This document shows positions 48,725-57,696 of a DNA stretch of 64,000 bases, piece after piece. The stretch covers positions 466,427 through 530,426 of the forward strand of contig NZ_SCKT01000002.1 of NCBI RefSeq assembly GCF_014155765.1. Reading direction: 5' to 3'. The stretch comes from Pantoea dispersa. Lineage in GTDB: Bacteria; Pseudomonadota; Gammaproteobacteria; Enterobacterales; Enterobacteriaceae. The translations under genes were made by a program, and so were the position numbers. The notes under the pieces are model-generated. The model was not told the origin of the DNA, ran no database searches, and was given only the letters and a program-made list of their open reading frames with translations. Positions within the stretch are counted from its first letter, which is position 1; each line of letters starts with the position of its first letter.

Positions 48725-49996
48725 TCAGAACGCTGTTTCCAGTGAATCGGTGACGCAATAGTCATCATCCACCAACGGTAGATAACGCCACTTGTCAAAT
48801 GCGGTACAGGGATGGGAAATGCCGCAGCCAATCCAGTCGCCCGGTTGCAGCGGATCGTCCGCCGGTAACTGCAAATAAGCGTGCTGATCGTTGACGTCGG
48901 TGATGCGCAAATGCGTAGCCGCGCGCGGTGCGCTGCCGTCCGCCTGACGAATCCACAGCGGATTGGGCAGATCCTGATCGAACGGTACATCGCGCCGGCC
49001 GAAATCGACAAAGGCCAGCCCCGGCTCCGGACGCGATAACACGCGGCCCCAGATCTCCAGTGCGGCGCTGAAATGGTGCGTTGCACCCGGCTGCGCAAAA
49101 GGGGCAATGCGTGCATACAAGCCGCTGTCGTGTGCCATGTACGCACCGGATCGAATCAGCGGCGTGACCGGAAGCGGCAACTGTGCCGCGCTGAAGCAGG
49201 CCGCGACCACATCGAACCACGCGCCACCGCCGGCGCTGAGAATAATTTCTCCGCTGGCAAACAGCTGATGTTCAGCCAGCAGCGCGGCGGTCGCGATCAT
49301 CATCTCGCAGTAATCTTTCACGCGCTGCACGCCTGCGGCATCGCGTCCGGCACCCAGCGCACCTTCATAACCGGCCACACCCACCAGCTGCAGCGAGCGG
49401 CTGTCATGGATTGCCTGGGCGATTTCCAGCGCGGCCTGCGGCGAGCGACAGCCGGTGCGGCCGCCGCTGACCGACATCTCCAGCAGTACGGCAATCTGCG
49501 CGCCGCCAAGATGCTGCTCAAGCAGTTTTACGCCCTGCAGCGAATCCACATAACAGAGAAAGCCGTGGTCGGGATGCTGCTGTTGCCACTGGCCAATCCA
49601 GCGGATCCCGGCGGGATCGACCAGTTCATTGGCGAGAAATACGTTGCGGATGCCAAACTGGCGCAGCGCGCGCACCTGGGCCGGCGTCGCTGCGCTCAGG
49701 CCCCAGGCGCCGCCTTCACTGACGGCACGGCGCAGAATCGCCGGCGACATCGAGGTTTTGCCGTGCGCAGCCAGCATCACGCCGTTTTCCTGGCAGAACG
49801 CTGCCAGTTGCCGCAGGTTATTCTCCAGCGCCGATTGTTTCATCAGCATCAGCGGTGAAAAAACTTCAGGGCTGTTAAACACCGGCGTGCCGTTAGCCAG
49901 CGGCTGATTGCCCGTTCCGGCCACTGATTTAAACCGCGGCGCAGGCTGCAGCGCATCCAGCGCGCCGTCGGCCTGCAAAGGGAAGTGAATCGACAT
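48725..49996 (-). CDS. PLP-dependent amino-acid deaminase (D-serine/D-threonine type)
   Basis: The 423-residue protein belongs to the fold-III PLP family with D-threonine aldolase and D-serine dehydratase. It shows FSPLMLMKQSALENNLRQLAAFCQENGVMLAAHGKTSMSPAI (the PLP lysine is in AHGKT near residue 80), WGLSAATPAQVRALRQFGI, GFLCYVDSLQGV, GRTGCRS, SAGGGAWFDVV and the C-terminal metal-site motif GCGISHPCTAFDKW (His and Cys near residue 395). It likely removes ammonia from a D-amino acid. AGGAGGC precedes the ATG. It follows an amino-acid ABC operon in the same direction, close to a RidA-type gene that would clear the enamine product. Confidence 0.85.
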   Translation of the reverse strand: MSIHFPLQADGALDALQPAPRFKSVAGTGNQPLANGTPVFNSPEVFSPLMLMKQSALENNLRQLAAFCQENGVMLAAHGKTSMSPAILRRAVSEGGAWGLSAATPAQVRALRQFGIRNVFLANELVDPAGIRWIGQWQQQHPDHGFLCYVDSLQGVKLLEQHLGGAQIAVLLEMSVSGGRTGCRSPQAALEIAQAIHDSRSLQLVGVAGYEGALGAGRDAAGVQRVKDYCEMMIATAALLAEHQLFASGEIILSAGGGAWFDVVAACFSAAQLPLPVTPLIRSGAYMAHDSGLYARIAPFAQPGATHHFSAALEIWGRVLSRPEPGLAFVDFGRRDVPFDQDLPNPLWIRQADGSAPRAATHLRITDVNDQHAYLQLPADDPLQPGDWIGCGISHPCTAFDKWRYLPLVDDDYCVTDSLETAF

Positions 49997-50007
49997 CCTG
50001 CCTCCTG

Positions 50008-50745
50008 TTAGTGCTCAAGTACGCGCGACAAAAACTGCTGGGTGCGCGGATTCTGCGGATTAACAAAAATCTGCTCCGGCGAACCCTGTTCGGCAATCAC
50101 CCCCTGGTCCATAAACACCACGCGATCGGCGGTTTTACGCGCAAAGCCCATCTCATGCGTCACCACCACCATGGTCATGCCTTCACGGGCCAGACTGCGC
50201 ATCACTTCCATCACTTCACCAACCAGTTCGGGATCGAGCGCGGAGGTGGCTTCATCAAAGAACATGATTTTCGGCTCGACCGCCAGCGCGCGGGCAATCG
50301 CCACCCGCTGTTGCTGCCCGCCGGACAGTTGAGCCGGATAGTGATGCGCGCGCTCCGCCAGGCCAACGCGCGTCAGCGCCGCCATGCCGCGTTTGTTCGC
50401 TTCCGCTTCGGACAGCTTCTGCGCTTTGATCAGCGCCAGCGTCACGTTGCCGAGTGCGGTTTTATGCGGGAACAGGTTGAACTGCTGAAACACCATGCCG
50501 ACGTGGCCGCAAATTTCACTGCTGCGTTTACGGTCATGCAGCGGTACTTCATTGACCCAGATTTCACCGCCGTCGGCGGTTTCCAGACCACTCATAATGC
50601 GCAGCACGGTACTTTTTCCCGAGCCGGAGGCGCCAATCAGCACCAGCACTTCGCCCGGCGACACGTCCAGGCTGATCTCTTTCAGTACCTGGGTTGCGCC
50701 AAAGGATTTGGTAATACGGCTCAGCGTAATGGCGGATTTGCTCAT
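50008..50745 (-). CDS. Polar amino-acid ABC transporter ATPase (GlnQ type)
   Basis: The 245-residue ATPase has Walker [13 protein letters not shown] near residue 40, [22 protein letters not shown] as the Q-loop, signature [49 protein letters not shown] and [11 protein letters not shown], all typical of the GlnQ/HisP family. The start at 50745 follows GGAG. It overlaps the permease gene upstream by four bases and is followed after 11 bp by the deaminase gene. Confidence 0.92.
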   Translation of the reverse strand: MSKSAITLSRITKSFGATQVLKEISLDVSPGEVLVLIGASGSGKSTVLRIMSGLETADGGEIWVNEVPLHDRKRSSEICGHVGMVFQQFNLFPHKTALGNVTLALIKAQKLSEAEANKRGMAALTRVGLAERAHHYPAQLSGGQQQRVAIARALAVEPKIMFFDEATSALDPELVGEVMEVMRSLAREGMTMVVVTHEMGFARKTADRVVFMDQGVIAEQGSPEQIFVNPQNPRTQQFLSRVLEH

Positions 50746-51386
50746 GATAACTGGCTCCTGGTTTGATGATGTTGAACCCAACGGGAAAGCGGAAAGCAGA
50801 CAGCGAAGTAGAGCAGGGCGACCAGGCCGTAAACCACCACCGGCTGGCCAATGCGATCAACAATCGCCTGCCCCTGGTGCATCAGCTCCGACATGCCGAT
50901 CATGCTGACGATCGACGTATCTTTGATTAGCGAAAGATACTGGCCCACCAGCGGCGGCAGTACGATGCCGCGCGTTTGTGGCAGCACTACGCTGAGAAAC
51001 GTCTGGCGTTTTGATAATCCGAGGATCCACGACACTTCCCACTGCCCTTTCGGCACGGCTTCAATGCCGGCCCGGAACACTTCAGCAATGTAAGCGCCCT
51101 GATAAATGCTCAGGCCCAGAATGCCGGCGGCGAACAGATTGATTTCATAACCAAAATAGGCCACACCCAAGTAAATGAACATCAGGGTGATCAGCACCGG
51201 CGTGCCGCGAAACAGCTCGGTGTACAGCACGGCAATCTCTCTGGCGATCGGCAGACGGCTGGTGCGAAGCACCGCGGCCAGTAAACCGAGCAGGGTGCTG
51301 CCGGCGATAGCGGCGATGGACAGCAGTAAGGTGATGACCAGCCCTTTCAGCAGGATTGGCAGCGAGCTAATGATAAGTTCGCTCAT
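50742..51386 (-). CDS. Amino-acid ABC transporter permease (HisM/GlnP type) 2
   Basis: The 214-residue protein has about five helices and the family EAA loop: [91 protein letters not shown]. It works as half of a heterodimeric channel with the permease encoded just upstream. The coding overlaps at both ends show tight coupling. Confidence 0.9.
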   Translation of the reverse strand: MSELIISSLPILLKGLVITLLLSIAAIAGSTLLGLLAAVLRTSRLPIAREIAVLYTELFRGTPVLITLMFIYLGVAYFGYEINLFAAGILGLSIYQGAYIAEVFRAGIEAVPKGQWEVSWILGLSKRQTFLSVVLPQTRGIVLPPLVGQYLSLIKDTSIVSMIGMSELMHQGQAIVDRIGQPVVVYGLVALLYFAVCFPLSRWVQHHQTRSQLS

Positions 51387-52120
51387 AACGCATTCTCCCG
51401 TTTCACTGGATTAATCAGCCATTTTTTTGCCCACCGCCAGCCGGACTTTTTTACCGGCGTCACCAGCGGCGGGTGGAACAGCCGGCGTCCGGCCACGGTG
51501 CCAAGCCATGAAAACAGGTTGCTTAGCACCAGATACACCAGGGCAACGACGCTGAAAGTCTGGATATAAAGCAGGGTGCGCGCGTTAATTACCGTGGCGG
51601 TACCGGTCAGCTCCGGAAGGGCGATTGCCGAGAGTAGCGACGTACCGAGCAGCAGCTGAATCAGGTTATTGATGATCGCCGGCCAGACGGCGCGAGCCGC
51701 CTGCGGCAGCACCACGCTGAGAAAAATCTGGTGACGCGGAATGCCGAGGATATATGCCGCTTCCAGCTGCCCCTTCGCCACGGACTGAATACCGGCGCGG
51801 AAGGTTTCCGACAAATAGGCACCAACGTTAATCCCCAGTGCCAGCACCCCGGCGGTAAAAGCGCTCATGGTGATACCGAGCGACGGCAGGCCAAAAAAGA
51901 TGATAAAAATTTGCAGCAGCACCGGCGTATTGCGGATGAATTCAACATAACAGTGGCTGATCCAGCGCAGCGGCGCCAGCGGTGAAGATTTCGCCAGTGC
52001 GGCCAGCAGACCGAGCGCCACCGCCAGCGCGAACGCCAGCAGGGTAACCTGCAGCGTGAGCCACGCGGCCTCCAGAAAGGTGTCGGCGTAACGCCACAGG
52101 GTTAGCCATTGATAACTCAT
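51383..52120 (-). CDS. Amino-acid ABC transporter permease (HisM/GlnP type) 1
   Basis: The 245-residue protein has the same fold as its partner: [90 protein letters not shown]. The N-terminus is longer and the C-terminus is basic (RRLFHPPLVTPVKKSGWRWAKKW). The gene follows the binding-protein gene by 53 bp in the same operon and overlaps the next permease gene by four bases. Confidence 0.9.
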   Translation of the reverse strand: MSYQWLTLWRYADTFLEAAWLTLQVTLLAFALAVALGLLAALAKSSPLAPLRWISHCYVEFIRNTPVLLQIFIIFFGLPSLGITMSAFTAGVLALGINVGAYLSETFRAGIQSVAKGQLEAAYILGIPRHQIFLSVVLPQAARAVWPAIINNLIQLLLGTSLLSAIALPELTGTATVINARTLLYIQTFSVVALVYLVLSNLFSWLGTVAGRRLFHPPLVTPVKKSGWRWAKKWLINPVKRENAL

Positions 52121-52173
52121 GGTATGACTCCTTCAGGCGGCGCAGCCTGTGCGACTGCGCCGTGGGCGGACAA

Positions 52174-53010
52174 TCAGTATTGCGGATTCAGCGGATAACG
52201 CGGTTTGCTGCCGAACCATTTCTCATACAGCTGGGCGTTCTCACCAGATGCGTTGATTTCAAACAGGAATTCGTTGAGGTAATTGGTCCATACCTGGTCG
52301 CCCTGTTTCACCCCAAAGGCGTTGTACTCCAGTGGTACCAGCGCTTCGTTGGTCACGGCCAGTGACGGATCGAGCTTCGCCTGGTAAGCGAGGAAGTTGT
52401 TATCCTCGATCATCGCATCGGCCTGACCCTGTTTGACGGCCAGAATCGCCGCCTGGGATGAGTCGTACTCCTGAATTTTCACGTCGATGCCGAGGTTGCG
52501 CACTTCGTCGCCATTGGTCGAGCCTTTCACCGTGGCAATGGTTTTGCCGGCCATGTAATGCGCAGACTGAATGCCGCTGTTTTTGCGCACCAGCATTGCC
52601 TCACTGGCCACTACGTACGGATGGGTGAAGCCAATCTCTTTGGCGCGTTCCAGATTGCGGGTGAAGTTACAAAACACCACATCGACTTTGTTGGTTTGCA
52701 GATTAGGGATGCGGTTGGCGCTGGTGGTGTTGACCATTTCCAGCTTCACGCCCATCTCTTTGGCCAGCGCTTTCGCCAGGTCAACGTCGTAACCATCCGG
52801 GTTGCCGTCTTTGTCATAAAAACCGAACGGTGCGAAGCTCAGGCAGTCACCGACGCGCAATGTGCCGCGCTGCAGCACGGTTTGCAGCGCCGACTGTGGC
52901 GCGGCGCCAGCCTCTTTTTTCTCTTCGGTCGGCGTACAGCCTGCTATCGCCAGCAAGACCAGCGCACCGGCCACGGTTTTGGCACTTAATTTCAGCGATG
53001 TTGCATTCAT
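52174..53010 (-). CDS. Amino-acid ABC transporter binding lipoprotein
   Basis: The 278-residue protein carries a lipobox (LAIAGCTP, Cys near residue 25), then a spacer and the family 3 binding-protein fold: TLRVGDCLSFAPFGFYDKDGNPDGYDVDLAKALAKEMGVKLEMVNTTSANRIPNLQTNKVDVVFCNFTRNLERAKEIGFTHPYV, MAGKTIATVKGSTNGDEVRNL and QADAMIEDNNFLAYQAKLDP. It is anchored to a membrane in the periplasm and binds the amino acid for the two permeases. Lipoprotein anchoring is uncommon for such proteins in enteric bacteria, which usually keep them soluble. Confidence 0.88.
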   Translation of the reverse strand: MNATSLKLSAKTVAGALVLLAIAGCTPTEEKKEAGAAPQSALQTVLQRGTLRVGDCLSFAPFGFYDKDGNPDGYDVDLAKALAKEMGVKLEMVNTTSANRIPNLQTNKVDVVFCNFTRNLERAKEIGFTHPYVVASEAMLVRKNSGIQSAHYMAGKTIATVKGSTNGDEVRNLGIDVKIQEYDSSQAAILAVKQGQADAMIEDNNFLAYQAKLDPSLAVTNEALVPLEYNAFGVKQGDQVWTNYLNEFLFEINASGENAQLYEKWFGSKPRYPLNPQY

Positions 53011-53203
53011 CTTTATGCTCTCTTTAAATGTTTGACGAGACGGCGTTATTCCGCATCACCCGTTTAATAGACGATCGCCAGCGCAGCGGCCGCACCGCGT
53101 ATTTCGGGTTATTTTATTGAAAAAGCAAATGCATTAATTAATATCAGGCTGGCCTGGTGTTGGCGAAGAAAATGAACATCGCAGCCTGGTTGAACGGTAT
53201 TAC

Positions 53204-53596
53204 TTATTTACGGTCGGCGCGGAAACATTTCATGTCCACTTCGACTTTGCAGTCGACCACTAAATCCTGCACGCTACAAATACGCGCCGGTGGATGACCA
53301 CTGAATATCTCACTGAATACTTTGTTGAAAGAACTGAAATAACGCGCGTCGGTCAACACCGCCGTCACATGGACCACATCCTCCACGCGATAACCCGCTT
53401 CGCGCATGATGGTGAGGCAGTTGTCGAACGCTAACTGTGTCTGTTCGATGATGCCGCCCTCTACCACTTCGCCGTCGCGCATCGGCGTCTGGCCTGAGAT
53501 ATACAGCCAGCCATCGGCCTCAACGGCGCGGGCGAACGGCAATTTTTGCCCGCCGGTACCGGTACCGCCCTCAATGCCATAACGTTTGATCGTCAT
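53204..53596 (-). CDS. RidA-family protein of the amino-acid block
   Basis: The 130-residue protein has the RidA pattern: LPFARAVEADGWLYISGQTPMRDGEVVEGGIIEQTQLAFDNCLTIMREAGYRVEDVVHVTAVLTDARYFSSFNKVFSEIFSGHPPARICSVQDLVVDCKVEVDMKCFRADRK. The usual enamine-binding Arg (before the acidic pair VEVD) appears as Arg in PPARICSV, so activity is plausible. AGGAG lies just before the start at 53596. It is placed at the head of the deaminase/ABC unit, where it would remove 2-aminoacrylate-type products. It faces the IclR gene across a 380-bp gap. Confidence 0.85.
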   Translation of the reverse strand: MTIKRYGIEGGTGTGGQKLPFARAVEADGWLYISGQTPMRDGEVVEGGIIEQTQLAFDNCLTIMREAGYRVEDVVHVTAVLTDARYFSSFNKVFSEIFSGHPPARICSVQDLVVDCKVEVDMKCFRADRK

Positions 53597-53977
53597 GTCT
53601 TTCTGCTCCTTTGCACACTTCTGTTTCTGTCTGATATACCAGACTGCTATCTGCAATACCGGATAGGACGAGATTTGCACAGCTGTTGCTTTTTTGCAAT
53701 ATGGCAATCGGCAATTAATTTTTTGCCGTGCTGGTGCGATCGCAAAATAAAATCCAGTGCCTGATTTTTTTGAATGAAAATGTGACCGCTATCGAATTTG
53801 ACGGCGAAGCTCATCCTTTTTATGCGCCATAATGGGGCCCGAAAATAGCGCATGATAAATAAAGTCGCCGGAAAGATTTTTATTATGGCGGGGATGGGTA
53901 ATTTCTTTTTCCGGGTGTATCATGCAGCTCTTTTTAAACGCAGATGAGTAGCACCATAACGACAGGGGAGTGAGCGT
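53597..53977. other. Divergent control region of the amino-acid block
   Basis: This 381-bp gap separates the RidA-type gene from the IclR regulator gene. No gene can be supported. It contains AT-rich stretches suited to two divergent promoters; I see no clean palindrome for IclR. Confidence 0.5.
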
Positions 53978-54730
53978 ATGCCGGATGAAAAAACGTCCCG
54001 GGCACGCGGTGTTGACCGGGTTATTGATATTTTTCGTCAGCTGCATATCGCGCGTCAGCCTATGGCGATGCGGGATTTAATCGAAGCGACCGGTGCACCG
54101 CGCTCCAGTATTTATGAGCTGGTCAGTTTGCTGAGTGAAGCGGGTCTGGTTGAGCTTGATGCGGAAGGTGCCGTGTTTTTCGGTCGTGAAATGCACTATT
54201 ACGGTGCGGATTACATGGCCCACAATGATCTGATCCGTCGTGCACATCAGCTTATGGTTGAGATCGTGGCGCGTCATGGCGAAACCGTGCAGCTGTGTAT
54301 GCTGGAAGGTAACAAATACACCGTGGTGCTGTCGGAGAGCAACGCCCATCCGTTTAAAATCACCTCTGATATCGGTGTGCGCGTGCCGATCACCTGGACG
54401 GCGACCGGTCGTTTGCTGCTGAGTAACTGGGCGGACAGCGCCATCCTCGACCTGATTCCGGAGGAGGATTATCGGCTGGCCAGCGGTCAGATTCTCGATA
54501 AGCAGACCTTCCTTGAAGAGATTCACCGAGCCGGCCAGCTGGGCTACTGCATGACCGAAGGTCTGTCCGAAAGCTTTACCTGCTGTATGGCTGCACCGAT
54601 TCGCTCGCGCAGCGGCCAGGCGGTCGCGGCGATCTGCTTTATGGTCAGTCGTGATACCCCGGCGGAACGCCGACAGATGCTGTTGCAGGAGCTGATCGCG
54701 TCCGGGCAAAAATTGTCTGATTTCACCTGA
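53978..54730 (+). CDS. IclR-family transcriptional regulator
   Basis: The 250-residue protein starts with the IclR winged helix (ARGVDRVIDIFRQLHIARQPMAMRDLIEATGAPRSSIYELVSLLSEAGLVELDAEGAVFFGREMHYYGADY, residues about 8-75) and continues with the effector domain (VEIVARHGETVQLCMLEGNKYTVVLSESNAHPFKITSDIGVRVPITWTATGRLLLSNW and GYCMTEGLSESFTCCMAAPIRSRSGQAVAAICFMVSRDTP). IclR proteins sense small acids or amino-acid derivatives. Divergent from the RidA gene that heads the deaminase/ABC unit, it is the likely regulator of that unit. A GGGGAG site precedes the ATG. Confidence 0.88.
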   Translation: MPDEKTSRARGVDRVIDIFRQLHIARQPMAMRDLIEATGAPRSSIYELVSLLSEAGLVELDAEGAVFFGREMHYYGADYMAHNDLIRRAHQLMVEIVARHGETVQLCMLEGNKYTVVLSESNAHPFKITSDIGVRVPITWTATGRLLLSNWADSAILDLIPEEDYRLASGQILDKQTFLEEIHRAGQLGYCMTEGLSESFTCCMAAPIRSRSGQAVAAICFMVSRDTPAERRQMLLQELIASGQKLSDFT

Positions 54731-54842
54731 GCCGTTGCTTCGCTACAGCTTAATGAGGCGGGCTCCCGGCGCCGTATTATTCGCTTACAACCGCGTGCCG
54801 TCGGGTTTATTTTGCCGTGATTAAGGTTGTGTTAAGGTAATT

Positions 54843-54860
54843 GATAATAATAACTATTTC
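54843..54860 (+). promoter_or_regulatory. Candidate Fur box before the siderophore-binding protein gene
   Basis: GATAATAATAACTATTTC matches the Fur consensus (GATAATGATAATCATTATC) at most positions. It lies 20 bp before the ATG at 54881 of a FecB-like gene, which is exactly the sort of gene Fur controls. Confidence 0.6.
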
Positions 54861-54880
54861 TTTTACCACGGAGTTTTGGC

Positions 54881-55987
54881 ATGAAAACGCGCCTGTTACT
54901 GGCAATGGGGATTCTGGTCTCAACCGCAGCCTGCGCGACTGACTATCCGCTCACCGTCACCGACATGGATGGTCACACGCAAACAATCAGCAAAGAACCG
55001 CAGCACATCATTCTGCAGGATGGCCGTGATGTGTTGACGCTGGCGCTGCTCGATCGCGACAATCCGTTTAAACGCGTTGTGGCCTGGAACAATCTGCCGA
55101 AAAAGCAGGATACGCAAACCTGGGATATGCTGAAGCGCCGCTGGCCTGAAGCGACAAAAATTGTCGATATGGGCTTCAGCGATCAGGGCCAGGTTAATCT
55201 GGAAAGCGTGCTGGCGCAAAAACCGGATCTGATGATTGCGCAGCTGCGCGCTAAGCCGGCGCTGGAACAATCCGGCGTGCTGAGCACGCTGAACAACCTG
55301 CACATCCCGGTGCTGTTCGTCGATTATGAACTGCATCCGGCACAAAACACCGCCCCGAGCGTCACGCTGCTGGGCAAAGTGCTGAACCGTGAAAGCGAAG
55401 CCAAAGCCTACACCGATTTTTACCAGCAGCGCTTCGACCGCATCACCCAAGCCGTTGCGAAGGTCAAAAACAAGCCCACGGTATTTATCGAACCCATTGC
55501 CGGTAACAGCGATAACTGCTGCTTTACCCACAGCCATAATGGCTGGGGTGGCCTGGTAGAAGCGGTCGGCGGCAAAAATATTGGTTCGGCACTGCTGCCA
55601 GGCAATGCCGGCTTTGTCGCGCTGGAAAAAATCATCGCCATGAAACCGGACGTTTACATCATGACCGGTTCAAAGCGGCCAAACAGTAACGTGCTGCCGT
55701 TTGGTTACGGCGTGCAGCCGCAGGAAGTACGTGCCACGTTCCAGACGTTATTGCAGCGTACCGGTCTGGCGCAAATCGCGCCGGTGAAGCAGGGGCGCGT
55801 GTACGGGGTGTATCATCACTTCTACAATCACCCGTACAACATTATCGGCATGGAAATCCTCGCGAAGGATCTCTATCCGCAGCAGTTTGCCGATCTCAAA
55901 CCGGTGGCGGATTTCCATACCCTCGTGAAAACCTTCACTCAACTGCCGGACGATGCCATCGAACTGAGCTATCCGGACAACCAGTAA
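54881..55987 (+). CDS. Siderophore-binding periplasmic protein (FecB/FhuD-like), orphan
   Basis: The 368-residue protein has a signal sequence (MKTRLLLAMGILVSTAAC.. with cleavage near CATD) and the Peripla_BP_2 fold: YPLTVTDMDGHTQTISKEPQHIILQDGRDVLTLALLDRD, VNLESVLAQKPDLMIAQLRAKPALEQSGVLSTLNNLHIPVLFVDYELH, GGLVEAVGGKNIGSALLPG, LEKIIAMKPDVYIMTGSKRP and RVYGVYHHFYNHPYNIIGMEILAKDLYP. No permease or ATPase is nearby. The AC at residues 17-18 could be a lipobox (TAAC), so a lipoprotein is possible. The Fur-type site upstream supports iron control. Confidence 0.83.
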   Translation: MKTRLLLAMGILVSTAACATDYPLTVTDMDGHTQTISKEPQHIILQDGRDVLTLALLDRDNPFKRVVAWNNLPKKQDTQTWDMLKRRWPEATKIVDMGFSDQGQVNLESVLAQKPDLMIAQLRAKPALEQSGVLSTLNNLHIPVLFVDYELHPAQNTAPSVTLLGKVLNRESEAKAYTDFYQQRFDRITQAVAKVKNKPTVFIEPIAGNSDNCCFTHSHNGWGGLVEAVGGKNIGSALLPGNAGFVALEKIIAMKPDVYIMTGSKRPNSNVLPFGYGVQPQEVRATFQTLLQRTGLAQIAPVKQGRVYGVYHHFYNHPYNIIGMEILAKDLYPQQFADLKPVADFHTLVKTFTQLPDDAIELSYPDNQ

Positions 55988-56078
55988 TTGCCCGCAGCGG
56001 GCGCCCGGCCCGCTGTTCGCTTTCCCTGAAAGGCAAACTCCCCACAAAAAGTGCACGACGATCATGACACTGCATATT

Positions 56079-56096
56079 GTTATGTTATAACATATC
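56079..56096 (+). promoter_or_regulatory. Candidate Zur box before the CobW GTPase gene
   Basis: GTTATGTTATAACATATC is almost palindromic and fits the enterobacterial Zur pattern (GTTATGTTATAACATAAC-like). It is 50 bp before the ATG at 56147 of a CobW-type zinc chaperone gene, a classical Zur target. Confidence 0.7.
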
Positions 56097-56146
56097 AATA
56101 TCAGCACCGCTTCAGGTGCGCGTGATGTCATTATTCAGGAGTGATT

Positions 56147-57364
56147 ATGTCAGCTTTATCCACCAACGGCGGCTTCAGGCGGCTGCCGGTCACCGTACTC
56201 TCTGGCTTTCTCGGTGCCGGAAAAACCACTTTGCTTAACCATATTCTCAACAACCGCGAAGGCCGCCGCGTGGCGGTGATCGTCAACGATATGTCGGAAG
56301 TGAATATTGATGCCGCGCTGGTGCGTGAGGGCGGCGCGGCGTTGTCACGTACCGACGAGAAGCTGGTGGAAATGAGCAACGGCTGCATCTGCTGCACGCT
56401 GCGCGAAGATCTGCTGCTGGAAGTCAACCGGTTGGCGAAAGAGGGGCGCTTTGATCATCTGGTGATTGAATCGACCGGCATCTCTGAGCCGCTGCCGGTG
56501 GCGGAAACCTTTACGTTTGCCGATGAAGAGGGGCAAAGCCTGTCCGCCGTAGCGGCGCTGGATACCATGGTGACCGTGGTGGATGGCTACAATTTCCTGC
56601 GTGACTATGATTCCAGCGAAAGCGTCCGCTCGCGCGGCGAATCGCTCGGCGAGGAAGATGAGCGCACGGTAGTCGATTTGCTGATCGATCAGATTGAATT
56701 CTGCGATGTGCTGATTCTCAACAAAACCGACCTGATTGATGCGGCGGAGCAGGCACGGTTGACCGCGATTCTGCACTCGCTCAATCCCCGTGCGCGGATT
56801 ATTCGCGCGCAGTTTGGTCAGGTGGCGCTTGATCAGGTGCTGAATACCGGCCTGTTTGACTTCGATGCTGCGGCACAGGCTCCTGGCTGGCTGAAAGAGT
56901 TGCGCGGCGAGCACACGCCTGAAACTGAAGAGTACGGCATCCGCAGCTTTGTTTTCCGCGCGCGTCGTCCCTTCCATCCGCAGCGTTTTTATCAGGTGAT
57001 TACGCAGCACATGCAGGGCGTGGTGCGGTCGAAAGGATATTTCTGGCTGGCAACCCGCCCGCGTCACGCCGGATCCTGGTCGCAGGCCGGCGGCGTTACG
57101 CGGCAGGGGCTGGCCGGGATGTGGTGGGCCTGCGTGCCTGAAGATCGCTGGCCGCAGGACGCAGAGACGCTGCATTACATCCGCGAGAACTGGCATGAAG
57201 GCACGGGGGATGCGCGGCAGGAGATGGTGATCATCGGGATCGATATGGATGAAACCGTGCTGCGTCAGCAGCTGCACCATGCATTACTGACCGATGAGGA
57301 GATGGCGCTGGGGCCAGACGGCTGGGCACAGTTGCCGGATCCGTTCCAGCCATGGTTTGACTGA
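56147..57364 (+). CDS. CobW-family GTPase, probable zinc metallochaperone
   Basis: The 405-residue GTPase has the G1 loop [18 protein letters not shown] (residues about 15-32), the metal motif [13 protein letters not shown] (CxCC), the switch-like segment [17 protein letters not shown] and G4 NKTDL near residue 190. A C-terminal CobW_C domain follows ([18 protein letters not shown], and a His-rich tail segment QQLHHALL). With a Zur-type site upstream, it best fits the ZigA/ZagA-type zinc-starvation proteins that deliver zinc to client enzymes. The start at 56147 is five bases after AGGAG; a GTG at 56141 is also in frame. Confidence 0.88.
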   Translation: MSALSTNGGFRRLPVTVLSGFLGAGKTTLLNHILNNREGRRVAVIVNDMSEVNIDAALVREGGAALSRTDEKLVEMSNGCICCTLREDLLLEVNRLAKEGRFDHLVIESTGISEPLPVAETFTFADEEGQSLSAVAALDTMVTVVDGYNFLRDYDSSESVRSRGESLGEEDERTVVDLLIDQIEFCDVLILNKTDLIDAAEQARLTAILHSLNPRARIIRAQFGQVALDQVLNTGLFDFDAAAQAPGWLKELRGEHTPETEEYGIRSFVFRARRPFHPQRFYQVITQHMQGVVRSKGYFWLATRPRHAGSWSQAGGVTRQGLAGMWWACVPEDRWPQDAETLHYIRENWHEGTGDARQEMVIIGIDMDETVLRQQLHHALLTDEEMALGPDGWAQLPDPFQPWFD

Positions 57365-57405
57365 TGCGTCGCCGCGCAGCGGGCTGTGCGGCGACGAACC
57401 TATTA

Positions 57406-57639
57406 TCATAATCCGGTATTCATCAGCCGCATCTGGGTGCAGAACGGACACTGACAGCCGCTCACCGCCGCCGCCAGGCGCGCATGCGCTTCGGCAATTG
57501 CCAGCGGCTGCGCCTGATCGGTGCTGGCGAGCGCATTAGCCGGTTTCAGCGCCAGCTTTAACGGATCGATTTTCGCCTGAAATGCCCCCGCTTTCGCCGA
57601 AGCAAAAGCAATCACTAACAGTGGAACGGTAACCTTCAT
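57406..57639 (-). CDS. Small secreted Cys-rich protein, candidate Zur-regulated
   Basis: The 77-residue product starts with a signal-like sequence (MKVTVPLLVIAFASAKAGAF, cleaved near KAGA). The mature part is Ala-rich and ends with GCQCPFCTQM, a Cys cluster (C-x-C-x2-C) that could hold a metal or a redox centre. I cannot name the family. The gene is convergent with the CobW gene and has a Zur-like palindrome 29 bp before its start. A role in zinc handling is inferred from these two points only. Confidence 0.6.
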   Translation of the reverse strand: MKVTVPLLVIAFASAKAGAFQAKIDPLKLALKPANALASTDQAQPLAIAEAHARLAAAVSGCQCPFCTQMRLMNTGL

Positions 57640-57667
57640 CGCAGCAACCTCAATCAGAGCACGGGAT

Positions 57668-57682
57668 TGTAACGATATAACA
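57668..57682 (-). promoter_or_regulatory. Second candidate Zur-like site
   Basis: TGTAACGATATAACA is an imperfect palindrome (TGTnA..TnACA) that resembles the site at 56079-56096 in its TATAACA half. It lies 29 bp before the small Cys-rich gene at 57639. Alternative: an ordinary AT-rich promoter element. Confidence 0.45.
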
Positions 57683-57696
57683 TAAACGTGACGCTG

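Noticed and set aside
49073-50766. Two plus-strand frames opposite the deaminase and the GlnQ-type ATPase
   Set aside because: They overlap clear family members on the other strand and have no motif.
56345-57280. 311-codon minus-strand frame over the CobW gene
   Set aside because: Antisense to a protein with complete GTPase motifs; no ribosome site.
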